Source: Tetradesmus obliquus (taxonomy: Eukaryota; Chlorophyta; Chlorophyceae; Sphaeropleales; Scenedesmaceae). Taken from it: a stretch of 64,000 nucleotides of DNA. Below, one piece after another: positions 11,201 through 22,679 of this stretch (position 1 is the stretch's first letter; each line of letters opens with the position of its first letter). The translations under genes were made by a program, and so were the position numbers. Below the pieces are notes generated by a model that saw nothing but the letters and a program-made list of their open reading frames with translations, was not told where the DNA came from and searched no databases. The stretch lies in the NCBI GenBank assembly GCA_030272155.1, contig CP126206.1:1984001-2048000 (forward strand). Direction: 5' to 3'.

Positions 11201-12868
11201 AGACCACTCATTGTTGTTGTCACACGGCAACAACAAACACGTGCCTCAGAGCCGCGTTCACGGCGTAAACCACCATTGCAACAGCAATAACTGCTCCTAC
11301 TGATGCCACAACTCTTGTGCACCAATCATCCATTTGTTGGCTACTGCTACAAGCACTGGATGCATCCGCGTCATAAGATAGGCGAGCAGCAGGTAAGGAA
11401 ATTACCTCCCAAGTATCTTTGACAGCACCAAGTATATATGACAGCACCCAACACTGCATGAATCCCACCCCAGCAAACCACCCTCCCTGCTGCACCCACA
11501 ACACACCAAACATGTGCACCTGGCAGCCCACCAGTGTCCATGTAGCCACCAGCTCGGACTTGGCGAGGTGCAGAGGGATCCGGTGAGTCCCACGCCCATG
11601 TGGATGACAACCAACATGCACAACTTGTGTGACACAACCAACAGGCAAGCCCATCGCCTGGTGACATCATGTCACCAACAGTGCTACCCAGACTGTTGTG
11701 CCTGCATGAGCAGTTGATTTGGAGCATCCAAAGATTTTGCGTTGGGGTCGCCTGGTCCAGCTTTGCTCGAAGGTGCGCATCTTTGCATGTACTTCATACA
11801 TATCCGTCCAGCTACGTTCCACGCCAAGTACCTACAGCAGTATAAACCAGCGGTCGCGAGACATGGTGACCTGACATGGGTGATGTGAAGCCAGTGACCT
11901 GGCACCATAGGTACAACTTGTACCTAAGCTTCAAGCTTGGATGAGCAATGCCGCCCTGCAAAGCCTGTCATATTGCTGACTACTGGTGTTGTCTGTGTGT
12001 TCAGAAATGCGCTGATCACTGCCGGTACACCTGCACATGTCATGACGCACTAGCACAGCCATCCACATCTGATTCAAGGCAGGGCAGGTGCAGAACCACG
12101 CGTGCCACAACATCAGATGGCCTCAGGAAAGTTTCTACAGCATGACAGCATGCATGCAGCACCCGGCGCTTTTGACCAGCTGGTCTGCAGAAGAGCAGAG
12201 CTGCTATGGCTGACTATAAGCTGCAGCTTCTAAGAAGAGTTGGGCATGCCCTGGCATGCGTATGGAGCTTAGCCCATCTGCTGAAAACAAGTTCAACGAT
12301 AAGTGACCAGCTGTGTATGAGGCTGAGCGCATCACGGGTTGCGGCAACCTCAGGCTGAGCACCCAAGCATTGTGCATATATGCAAGTCGCTGCCTTGTGG
12401 GCGTTCACAGCTGCCGATGCATGAGCGGCGTGGGCACGGTAACTGAGAGCATTCACAACGACACAGCTAGAGTTGTTGTCAGAGGAAGTTGTTCGCTGTC
12501 ACATGCGAAGTAAGTAGGACATACGGGTTGGGCATGTGGTTGACTGGCTGTATCAAAGCAGGCCTAAGCCCTGCCGCAGTCAAGCATTAGGTCACACTTT
12601 CACACAAAACATTGCATACTGCACACCCTAGTCTCATGCACTGTGCATCACAGATGATCTGGCAATGGTTGAGTGACTCACCTACACACGTCTTTGCCGA
12701 ATTGCTCCATTCCATGCCAACATCACAAACATGACCTGTGCAATACAGCACCGCATGTCATAAGCAGTACACAACCAGCAGCAAGAAGCAGATTTGGTCA
12801 GGATGTGTCACCTGAGCAACACATGTCATAGACTGTGAAAGCACAGCATTGCACTGGGATCACTCGTC
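8271..12868. other. Gene-poor interval
   Basis: I recognise no gene here. There is a CAG tract at about 9304-9345. A minus-strand terminal reading frame at 11220-11333 could encode a 37-residue peptide starting MDDWCTRVV with one membrane helix, but no other exon supports it. The plus-strand open frame at 10195-10584 (129 codons) has no recognisable motif and unlike the flanks is not CTG-rich; I leave it unassigned. Confidence 0.4.
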
Positions 12869-13815
12869 CTACACATGATTGACGCGCGTTACAACAAGAT
12901 GCTGCACGTGGCATGCTGCTGCATCTGGCAGGCTGCTGCAAGATGCTGCATCTTGCATGCTGCCACCGCAAGTGGTTGTCAACTTGAATGTGAAATCACT
13001 TTCAATTCTGTGGTTGACGATCTCTATTTGCTTTGGATAATGAAGCCTCCTGACATGCGCAGCAGTGATCACTCTTGACGATGACCTCATAGTATATCCC
13101 TGCTTGTTGCTTGATCTCAAGCTGAATATCTGCCGTGCAGAGCTGTGTGAAAGGCGCACACATGTGCAATAGCGCAACACATGCAGCTGTAACACCCACA
13201 GTACCCCCTGTGCATACTAGAGTACTCACATGCGTTGCGCACTTCAAGGCCACACAGCTGCTGCGGACACACTGGCTCCTCCAAGCAACAGTCCCCGGCG
13301 TGGCCCGCATGGCTGCCCTGCAGGCAGGCAAGAAGAAGAGTGAGCAGGGATGCAGACCGCTTCAGCCCAGGTTTACGAATCACTGTGAGAATGATATGAT
13401 AGCAGCACTTCGGCTCACTCCAGGCTATGTGCGTTGTGATGTAACGCTTTCACAGTCAGCACGACCCAGCACAGCACAACCGTGAGCTGCCTTGCAGAAG
13501 CAGGCAGCTGTACAGCAGACATGTCTGCACATGCACGCAAGGCTGTTACGGGTAAGCTCATCGCTAACATTAGCGGCTAATGCTAGTCCGCTAGATATGG
13601 CAGATGCAGCCGGCGCTGTCATCTATGCTATTTAAACAGCAGCAGTGTTGCTGCTGGCAGCAGCATTCGCAAGCGTGGTGTGCTGCTGCCGGCGTTTTCA
13701 TTTTGACCATTTGTGTTGTATGTGCAACGTTGCACGGCATTTTTTCAGCAGTAGCTGTTGCTGTATAGGCTAGATGCAGCTCAGCTACCATGCAGGGATG
13801 CAGGCAAAGCTGCTG

Positions 13816-13880
<65 letters not shown>

Positions 13881-14036
13881 ACTGACTTTTGATATAGGAT
13901 CAATGTCAACTACATCACTCTGAAAGCAGGCCCTCACCTCCCAGTCAGCTTTGGAGATGTTCATCAGGTGGTACTGCCCTGTGCGCTCAATATAGTGGCA
14001 CACACCCACCAAGTCCGCCTGCGCTGTTGCCAGGCC
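12869..14036 (-). CDS. Two candidate exons of an unidentified gene (partial)
   Basis: Exon 13938-14036 is bounded by TTTCGCAG and GTGAGG and encodes 33 residues, including LVGVCHYIERTGQYHLMN. A likely 3' terminal exon at 12869-13129 follows CACGGCAG and encodes 87 codons to a stop, including PKQIEIVNHRIESDFTFK. Both are phase 0, so they could join directly across an intron that contains a long repeat, CTG on the plus strand. The peptide text looks coding rather than repeat-derived, but I do not recognise the family and see no clear 5' end. An upstream exon ending near 14165 is possible but its phase does not fit. Confidence 0.3.
13807..13884. repeat. Long (CTG)n microsatellite
   Basis: About 24 CTG units with two interruptions make this one of the longest pure triplet tracts in the window. 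It lies in the presumed intron between the two unidentified minus-strand exons, where it reads CAG in the sense direction. Confidence 0.95.
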
Positions 14037-14782
14037 CTGCGAAAGGGAGCATCAGACACGCAACAAGCATTTTGTAATGTTGTCTGTGAAGCAGCAGGAC
14101 CAGGTCCCAGGCCGCACACCGGGGCAGTGCCCTTTGCCAGGCATGCAAGGAGTATCATACCATTGGCGGACAACTTGTCATGATGTGTGGCATCTCGGCT
14201 GGATACTGTACGGACGCATTGTGTTTTGTACACTGCGTTGTCCACAGACATAACAGCATATTTGCTTTTTACCAGTCAGCGGCACTGCAGGAAGCTGCCC
14301 AGACCGTGTTCCAACAACAGGCCTGGTACTACTAGTAGGGTGTGTCTAATCATTTCTTTACAAGTCTCCTGTTGCATCAGCCGCATGCGCACATGCATGG
14401 TTGGATGGTGGCAAGGCGTCAAGCAGACATCAGCGAGTGGCTGCAGCACAGCCGGAGGTCACTGCAGGCTGCGAGGCAGTGCTGCACAGGAACCTCAGCC
14501 TGATGCTGCATCAAAACAACAACGTGCCCCTTGCACAGGCCAAACCAGATATAACAACACCATGTTCAAGACATTTTTTGCAGTCTGAAATCAAATAAAA
14601 ATGATTGGGCACTGCCTGGCTGCTGCTCCAGGCCGGCAGGCCGCAGCCTGGTAGTGATTCTACTCAAAAAATCAAAGTTGACCAATGTCCGTGCTGAGCG
14701 CAAAAAATGAAAGTCTAATGCATTACAAAACTTCTGGAAAGACTACGATGCCAAAGCAGCAGTCACCTGAGCACAGCGCACG

Positions 14783-16051
14783 GTCAAAATCTGCTGTTAT
14801 TTACGGCGTCCAGGTTTGACCAAGTTTGACCAGCTAAAACGCTAACAACTTACGCGCTGAAAACAATCTAGACAAACCAACTTCACAGATATTCTTATAA
14901 TTATCCATATTATCTATTTTCATATAGTACAGCTCAGTTGAACTTATATTTACAAAGAAACGTTACAGGAAGCTGGGCAGGCGCTTTAAAGCTCCTGCCC
15001 CCAGGCCCGTTGACTGAACTGGGCACTAGCGGTCCCCTCGGGTTTAAGAACCCTCCTACAAACCAGAACCCTGCCTGCTGCAGCGAGTAGGATCACTACC
15101 TGGCAGGCCATCATGGCCAGCTACAGTACATGTACCGCCTGCAGGACTGTGCTGCTGGTTACACCACTGCTGCTACTGCTGGTGCACGGCAGCGCAACTT
15201 CACGGGAGGTACCCGCACCTGCATCACTACAACTTTGCAGCTGCTGCGGCACCCTGGGCACACCGTGCACTGTGCGAGGCAGCAAGCATGGCTTACGCAG
15301 GGGGATGCCTATCACTCCCATGAGTTATCACGCAGCAAAGCCAGCTAACGTATTAAGCCATACAACTAAACCAACAATACTATGTCTTGCGATCCGGGCA
15401 GGGTCGGAGTAAGCGCAGGCAGGGCCTCACCTTTCTCTTGCCTGTAGCAGGCCTCCTTCCGTGCGCTCCGGCCGCGAGCACGGCCACCAAGACCAACGCC
15501 AAAATTATCTTAGGCATTAAGAAGCTATTTGGAAGTCAAATCTAAGGCAAAGCAACAACTAACCTTTCGAAGGTTTCGAGATGTGATTGATTTTGGTCGT
15601 GCAGGTGGTTACTGTTGACCATATAATGCACATTAACTCTTGTGGTGGCTTGCGGGGGCATATATGTCTGTATTCTTGCTGCCAGGGCGATGACACTCGC
15701 AGATTTGTAACAACATGATTGTGGGTACCCTTTTCTGCACTTTCATGCGACCAGCACCAACCAGTAAATAAACGTTTCTAATAAAAAAAAATTACTACAG
15801 CGTCTTAAAGCCTTGAAGTGCGTCTTACGCGGATTGAACGTACGTTGACGCGCGTGTTGCAAGCCGCAGTAGTGGTTCCACTGGTCAGGGTCATGTCTGC
15901 AGAAACGCCTGCAACTCGACACACCTAATGTCCAACATACTCTTACACTCCTGTAAAAGCCGCAGCTGGAAAATAGCCTTGGTAAGGTGCTGGCAAGTGG
16001 TCAAAGTTTGTGTTATTTACGCGCGTCCGTGTTTGACCAAGTTTGACCGGG
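14783..16051. repeat. Pair of ~50-bp direct repeats around an AT-richer block
   Basis: The segments 14783-14833 and 16000-16051 share TGTTATTTACG followed by CGTCC and GTTTGACCAAGTTTGACC in the same orientation. The block between is AT-richer than its surroundings and contains the candidate secreted peptide gene. In addition, 14632-14666 and 15082-15110 are related in inverted orientation (GAGTAG[G/A]ATCACTACC). They may be ends of a non-autonomous element or old regulatory duplicates. Nothing else is recognisable in 14037-15110 and 15518-16459. Confidence 0.6.
15111..15517 (-). CDS. Candidate small secreted cysteine-rich peptide
   Basis: Three short exons fit in phase: 15431-15517, 15219-15269 and 15111-15146, giving 57 residues. 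Exon 1 is a textbook signal peptide (MPKIILALVLVAVLAAGAHG) followed by a basic stretch RRPATGKRK and a GTGAGG donor. Exon 2 after CGCACAG encodes CTVCPGCRSSCK and ends at a GTGCGG donor. Exon 3 after GCACAG encodes SCRRYMYC and stops. The mature part would hold six cysteines in about 37 residues. This is a hand model from short exons. The signal-peptide exon is the firmest part; the later two could be chance. Function is unknown. Confidence 0.35.
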
Positions 16052-16459
16052 TTACACAAGCCATAAAACACCTGCAAGGCCTCCAATTGAGCCAGCAAAA
16101 ACAGCTATATGTAGAGAATCAATAGCTCTACGACACTGGCAGTGCGGCGGTTGCAGGAACACCACTTGGTGTTGCACATGGCAGGTGCAGGCCACAGGCC
16201 TGTGCAGCATAGGCTACTGCCGTGGCTTCCTTGACACGTAGTTGAGTTCAAAAGGTACCAAGATACTGTGCAAGGTGTGTTTCACGCCGGTACACTGTTG
16301 CAATTCAATGTACTACACGGTGATATTACTGTGCAGTACCATGATACTGCTGAAGTCTTTCAGCGCCGTCATGACCAGATACTTTACAAAATGTGCATCA
16401 CGTCAGTTTCATGTTGCAGTGCCCAACATCCAACATACTGTTGAAGCCTTGCAGCGCCA

Positions 16460-17299
16460 TTTTGGCAACGCGACCTGCTTATGCGGTGCCTGGCAGACAT
16501 TGGCTTGCGGGGCAATGTGCTTGCATCTATCGTTTCTATGTACTGGAATGCGCCTATGATCACTAAGTTGTCAGGCAGAGTTGGGCAGCCCTTTGACAGT
16601 ACTCGTGGTGTGAAGCAAGGCGATCCACTATCGCCTCTGCTGTTTGGCATATTCATCGATCGAGTGGAGCAATGGCTAGCCGACCGCTGTGGTGCGTGTG
16701 GCACGGCTCTGGGCAGCAGAATGGTGAGACTGCTGCTGTATGCTGATGACCTGGTGCTGCTAGCAGAAACAGCCGGCAAACTACAGCAGCTGCTGGATGC
16801 CCTGCAATCATTTTGTAGCGAGTATGACATGCAGGTTAATGTGGGTAAGACAGAAGTAGTTGTGTTTGACAGGAAGCGCTACAGCGGTGCAGCAGTGTGG
16901 CAGTACCAGGGGCAGCAGGTTCCGGTGTCACAGCAGTTCAGGTACTTGGGCGTCCAGTTCCATTCCACTCAGGGTGTGTTTGTTTGCACTGATGCTCTGG
17001 CTGCAGCTGGTAGTAGAGCGATGTGGGCTATGCTGGCCAGATGCAAGGAGCATGGCATTCGCAGTTTGTCAATGCAGGTGCAGCTGTTCAACTCTCTTGT
17101 GTCTCCAATTCTGTGCTACTGTTCCGAAGTGTGGGGTCCAGCCCTGCTGAGCCAGGCGGGCTCGGGTGCTGCTTTGGTCAGCAAGTTGCAGAACAATGTC
17201 ATCAGCAGGGTGCAGTTCACGTTTCTGCGTACACTTGCAGGACGCGTCCGCAAGTCCATTGCTCGCTTGCTTCTGTCAAGAGAATTTGGGGCCCAGCCT
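16460..17299 (+). mobile_element. LINE (non-LTR retrotransposon), 5'-truncated, left part
   Basis: The reading frame enters in the reverse transcriptase at about QRDLLMRCLADIGLRG and shows GVKQGDPLSPLLFG and YADDLVLLAE, the latter holding the catalytic aspartates. It runs to LLSREFGAQP, where the 12.1-kb gypsy-type element begins. The first RT blocks, any endonuclease and ORF1 are missing, so the copy was already 5'-truncated. The bases just upstream (16254-16465) are two diverged tandem copies of a roughly 100-bp segment and not part of the LINE. Confidence 0.88.
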
Positions 17300-18174
17300 T
17301 GACAGGACCGATTGGCTCTTTGTCCGATTGGGGCTAGCCTGGTCATGCTGCTCTTCTGTTATTGAGTAATGTACTGCCTTTGACTAGTGAAGTACTGTTC
17401 CCACAGCCAATGTGCTGTTGGTCACTGAGCAGCACTTGTGCTGCATAGTAGATATCCTTGGAGGATTTGTGATGTTTTGGTGAGGTCGATCAGGGAGGAT
17501 CTGAATGTTCGATGTGATGATGTGAGTTACGTGAGTTACGTTATGCACGTTAGGACACGGTGTCCGATGTGTGGTTCCTGGCAGCGCCATTAAGGTGTTG
17601 CAGTGGGCGTGCAAGGGCACGCCGAGTATGGCTCCGAATGCATAGGTTGCTTGGAATTACATATGAATCACAGTGAATAGACATTTGCACATTGAAGAAC
17701 CTTTGTGCAGCGCAGACCGTCGACGGCTGTGTAACTTGTCGCCTTTGCTGTCTCAGTGCGAACCTGCAAGTGATAAACACAGCAGAGCACGAATAGAGCA
17801 GCTGGCAGCTGTGACTGTGTAACCTTGTGTCCTTTGCAGGAGTGTAAACTCAGGCGAAGCTTCTCTGCCCACAGCAAGTAAGAGTGTTGGGTTAGCTCGA
17901 TCTAACCGCGAACACACCTGCAGCTGCAGACACTCAGCGTTGCAGCGCATATCTCTTATACTCGGCGTCACTTGCATGCTTGTGTGGCAGCAATTGCATT
18001 ATATTGTATAGCAAGCAGATCGCAGCCGTTGCAGCAGTGCAGCCTAGCTTTCTGCCAGGCCAGGTACCCCGAAGCTTCTCGACCAGACCAAGGCCGACCC
18101 GGCGACCTGTCCAAGTGCCCAAGTCCGTCCACTACGTCTGCTACTGGAGATTGTTCTTCGAAAAGCTCTTTTCT

Positions 18175-18270
18175 GCGCCAAATGGCATGATCCAGCGCCG
18201 AAAGGCATCTTAAAGCGCCGAAAGGCATTGTCACGCTCCGAAAGGAACCTTAAAGCGCCAAAAGGCAACC
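18175..18270 (+). repeat. Tandem 20-bp leader repeat of the retroelement
   Basis: About five units of GCGCCGAAAGGCATNTTAAA with small changes stand just before the gag-like region. They could act in packaging, translation or transcription; the sequence alone does not say which. Confidence 0.8.
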
Positions 18271-18579
18271 ACTACGCTGTTCTGCGTCCAAACAAGCAAT
18301 ACTAGGGCTGCTACGTGCCCAATGCGTGCATGGTGGGTGACTCAGCCCGTGGGCCAGTAACGCGGTCTCGAAGCACTTTGCCTACAGGTCCGCTGCACCA
18401 CACACTAGAGTTAATTCAGCAACAAGCACGCGCTGTTACCAGTGAACTCGCTCTTGTTGACAGCAGCCACGAGCCAGGCACTTTGCAAGACAGTGATCCT
18501 GTGTCTCCCTGCTCCTCCCTCTCGCTTGAGCAAGAAACACCAACACGCGTTTACCACAACCCGTACTTCAATCCAGGCA

Positions 18580-19995
18580 CAATGGACGACCTGTCCTACA
18601 CAAGCTCTCTGGCTGCCCTGCTAAAGAAGCAGTACACTGGTGAGCAAGGAGCCCCATGCTTTGACTTCACCAAGGGCATCAAGCAGTGGCACCTGGATCA
18701 GTGCAGCAGGAACCTCACTGCAGGCAGAGACACTCCCAGCCCTGCGATACTCATCCAGCAGATGCTCAACTGCCTGCCAGACGACTCAGACGCCTACTAT
18801 GTGTTTGCGCAGATCCGCACAGCGATCCTGCCAGCCATCAAGGCTGCTGAGCGCGGCCTGTACTACCCAGGCCAACCCACTGAGGCAGAGCGAGATGCGG
18901 CACTGCGCAGCAGGAGGGGCCTGCAGGAGTACGAGGACCACATGACCGCAATGTACAGCAAGCACTTCAAAACTGTGAGTGACGTGGCAGCAAGCCGAAA
19001 CCTGCTGTCAGACGGGGCAGGCACAGGCAGCAGCCAGCAGCAGGCTGCGGTTAGGGTTCAGATCAGCGTGGGTGCAGCCAGCGCATCGCCTGGGCTCGCA
19101 GCTGCAGCGCCAGTGGTGCTTGATGACGGCGGCGCTATGTACACACCCAACATGTATGTATTTGCGCGCGCAGTGCTCATGTTTGAGATCGCCTTTGGCA
19201 CAGCCACTCAGCAGCAGGAGAACGAGTTTAAGGCGATGAAGCAGGGCAGCATGACAGCAGATGCGTTTGCATACAAGCTGGAATACCTGAACCGCACACT
19301 GCTGCACAAAAACTTCACTGACAGCTACCTGGTGCGGCTGTTTGTGAACGGCCTGCAGGACCGCGAGTGCGCTGCCTCGCTGCAGAGCAAGCTGCAGTAC
19401 ATGCCGGCTACGCAGGTCAAGCTGGCCACTTTCAGGCAGCTGGTGAAAACATACTACGAGAACAAGCAAGAGGGCCTGCAGGTGCAGACTGAGAGCGAGG
19501 TGGCTGCAAAGATGCTGGGCAAGCTGAACATCAAGGCGCCAAGCTCAGGTGCGCAGCCGGGGACCCAGCTGACTGAGCACCAGCGCATGCAGCAGCTCGT
19601 GAAGCACGCAAAGGAGCTGGGGTTTCCAGAGGATCATGACATGGCGCCATGCATCCTGCCGCGGCACAATGGCCACTGCAACATGCACTGCAGGGACCCC
19701 AAGCACCCCCGCAACATGAAGCAACAACGGCCAACACCAGCGGCAGGCATGCACGGCAGCAGCAGCAGCAACAGCAGCAGCTGGCAGTACCCTGCACCGC
19801 CTGCCATGCCTTACACTCCGCACATGCCCGCTGCTGCACTGCAGGGCGGCAGAGCAGCGACTGCTAGCCCTGCCAACCCCAATGGCAGCCACTGGTGGCA
19901 GGGCGGCCAGCAGCAGCGGCAGCAGCCAGCAAACCAACGCTGCAGCATGTGCAATGCAACGCACAGTGACAAGAGCTGCTGGTACAATGATCCGC
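18580..19995 (+). mobile_element. Gag-like region with zinc-knuckle-like motif
   Basis: The stretch MYVFARAVLMFEIAFG to VKTYYENKQ (about 19140-19470) resembles the helical retrotransposon gag core, including the YLVRLFVNGLQD type motif. Near 19940-19981 a C-x2-C-x3-H-x4-C pattern (CSMCNATHSDKSC) resembles a zinc knuckle. This part would form the particle shell and bind RNA. Confidence 0.7.
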
Positions 19996-20939
19996 GGCAG
20001 GCACCAGCGCACTGGGCGCCCAGCGAGAGCACACCCTACAAGGCCATCCAGCTGTACCAACGCCGTTGCGCAGAGCTGGGCATTGCGCCCAAGGCACCAG
20101 GTGCGCGATCAGCGCCCAACATACCGCAGCAGGGTGGCCGCGCACCGCCACGTGCCCAGGCAGCTGCAGCAGCATTTGCAGACCCTAATGGCCAGCCTGA
20201 CCTGCATGCAGCAGCGCTGATGCCTGAAGCAGCTGATGACACAGAGAGCCTTGGCGGCTGGTTCATGGCAGGCTCCTGCATGCGCACGCAGGATGACAGC
20301 AGCAGCAGCAGCAGCTACTCCGCTGGCACCACATTTGCAGCAGCGCTCGGTGGCAGGGACAAGCAGCCACTCAGCTTCCTGCCATCAGCCAGCGTGCAGC
20401 CTCGCAGCAGAGCAGCAGCAACAGGCACTGCTGCTGACACATCCGCTGCCACCACCATTACTGCTGGTGACGTGCACATGCAGATAACCTTTGCAGGGTC
20501 ACCCACCAAGCTACGGGGCCTACTGCAGCAGATGAGTGAGGCTGGGCTGCTGGAGACAACCACAGCAGACACAGCAAGCGTTGGCGCGTGCACAGCAGCA
20601 GCCGCAGCTCCAGGTAAGCCGCCTGGGCTGGACCCCAGCTGCTTGCCAACAGTTGTTGAGCAGGGCAGCGGCAACGTGAGCCTAGACTGCCATGCATCTA
20701 GCAGCAGCAGCAGCAGCAACAGCGCCTGCGATGATGCAGCAACAGATACAGCAGCAGCAGCCATGCCTGCAACTGCACTGTTGGGACAGGCAGTAGTGGG
20801 GCAGTTGGCAGACTATGCGCGCCCGGGCTGCAGCAACGAGCAGCTTGTGGCCGACTTCAAGGCCAGCAGCAAGATCCCCACCATGCTGACCTTCACTGGC
20901 ACTGAGCCGGCTAACATGCCGATGATTATGACAGACAAG

Positions 20940-21290
20940 GGCCCGATCATGCCGTTCAAACCTGTCGCAGACTCCGGCTGTGAGCCCAACATCATGACGC
21001 GCGCGCAGGCAGACGCGTGCCAGCTGTACTACCGCCCCCTCAAGGAGGGCGAGCTCAACATCATGACCATCGAAGGCAACGCCACCTCCTGCTTCATCGG
21101 CCGCACAGACCCGGTGAGCGTGGTGTTCGGTTACGGCACGGATAACGAGGCTTCTGTGTACTGCAAGGACGGCTTCCTTATCATCGATAACCCCGCAGCT
21201 GAGAAGATGTACAGCTGCGTGCTCGGCAGGAGCTGTGTGGACAAGGTGTCAGGCTTTGTGGTGCCCGTGCTGCAAACGTTCTTTTACATG
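20940..21290 (+). mobile_element. Aspartic protease-like region of the retroelement
   Basis: The motif VADSGCEPNIMT has the Asp-Ser-Gly core (GACTCCGGC at 20970-20978) of retroelement proteases and sits where protease is expected, between gag and RT. About 280 codons of Ser/Gln/Ala-rich linker precede it. Confidence 0.65.
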
Positions 21291-21819
21291 CCGCGCCTGG
21301 AGCAGAATGACCTTAGCGCCGGTGCCATGCCGGTGCGGCTGGGCCGCAGCCAGCACAGCGGCAGCAGCACAGCAGCTTCTCTCACAGCTATAGCTGAACC
21401 TCCACTGCTGATTGCCTGCGCTGCAATGCCGCAGGACCCACCAGCCTGCAGCGGCTCAGGCCAAGGCATCAAAGAAGAAGAGAGCACTACAGACCAGGGC
21501 AGTGGCACTGCCTCCAGCACACAGCCTGTGCTGCACTTCTGCAGCAGCGCACCAGCAGAAGACGTGCTGTGCAGCATGCCAGCACCGCAGAAGGCGACCT
21601 TTGAGTACGTGGACAACAGCAGCTGCATCAAGCAAGCTGCTGCACCAGAGGTGAGCGCCAGCACAGCAGCAGGTGCGCGCAGCAGTGGTGGCGTCCCAGC
21701 GGCAGATGTGCACAGCAGCAGCAGCAGCAACAATGTGGCTGAGCAGCAGGCCAGCAAGCCATTCTCCTGCAAGCTGCAGCAGCAGCAGCAGCAGCAGCAG
21801 CAATGCATGCCGCCCATCT

Positions 21820-22215
21820 ATGCAGCATGCAACTGGGCTGTCAGCTCTGTGCTGTGGCTGCTGTCCTTCCTGCCATACCTGCTGCTGAGCTGCATTGGCA
21901 GCACCATGCGCGGCTACGTGTGCAAGCTCATGCACTGGCTGCACCGCATGCTGCTGATGCAGGCACCCTACCACAAGCACGGCACGCTGCACTACCGCCT
22001 GGGGAGCATCCACCACTCTGCCAGAAACTTCTTCGGCTTCAGGAGCACCATCAAGGTGCGCATGAGACAGGCTGCGTCTGGCAAGGGTGAGCACAGCAAG
22101 CCCAAGATGCTTGAAGTGAAGAATCGCAACCCGTTTGCGTTGCGCTTTGCTTGCACAGCATTGCCAGTCAAGCTGCTTTTCCTACTGCTATTGCTAGCAG
22201 TGTTTTGCGCAACCA
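21820..22215 (+). mobile_element. Two hydrophobic segments between protease and RT
   Basis: Translation gives SSVLWLLSFLPYLLLSC at about 21841-21891 and LPVKLLFLLLLLAVFC near 22162-22209, separated by a His/Arg-rich stretch. Both are long enough to span a membrane. Such segments are not a standard part of gypsy Pol. Confidence 0.65.
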
Positions 22216-22679
22216 GTGCTTCAGCCATGCAGCTGCGTACACATGCTGCGCTGGGCTTCAACTCGCTCAGCACCGTGCCTGACCCCTGCCCTAGTCCGCC
22301 GCCTTTTCGCACAGGGCAGGTGCTGGCATGGACTGTTACAAGCGAACTCGGCAAGCTCTACACCGCGGCAGGAGCGCAGCGGGTGCTTAACCCGCCTACA
22401 GCCACCAGCGCCTCTATCCTTGACGCCTACACACCTGATGGCGAAAAGGAAGTCGCTGACTTGAACTCAAGGTGGGAGACTGATGCAGAGCATTGCTGGA
22501 TATACGGCAACCACCCTGATATGACGCCAGCGCAGAAAGAGCAGCTGAAGCAAATGCTGATAGAAGAAAAGGGTGCCTTTGCTTACTCACTGGAAGATCT
22601 GGTGGGTTACTGTGGTGACCTTGGGCCAGCTGAGCTGCATATGAAAAATGACAAGCCAGTATGGTCGTCAGATCGCAAT

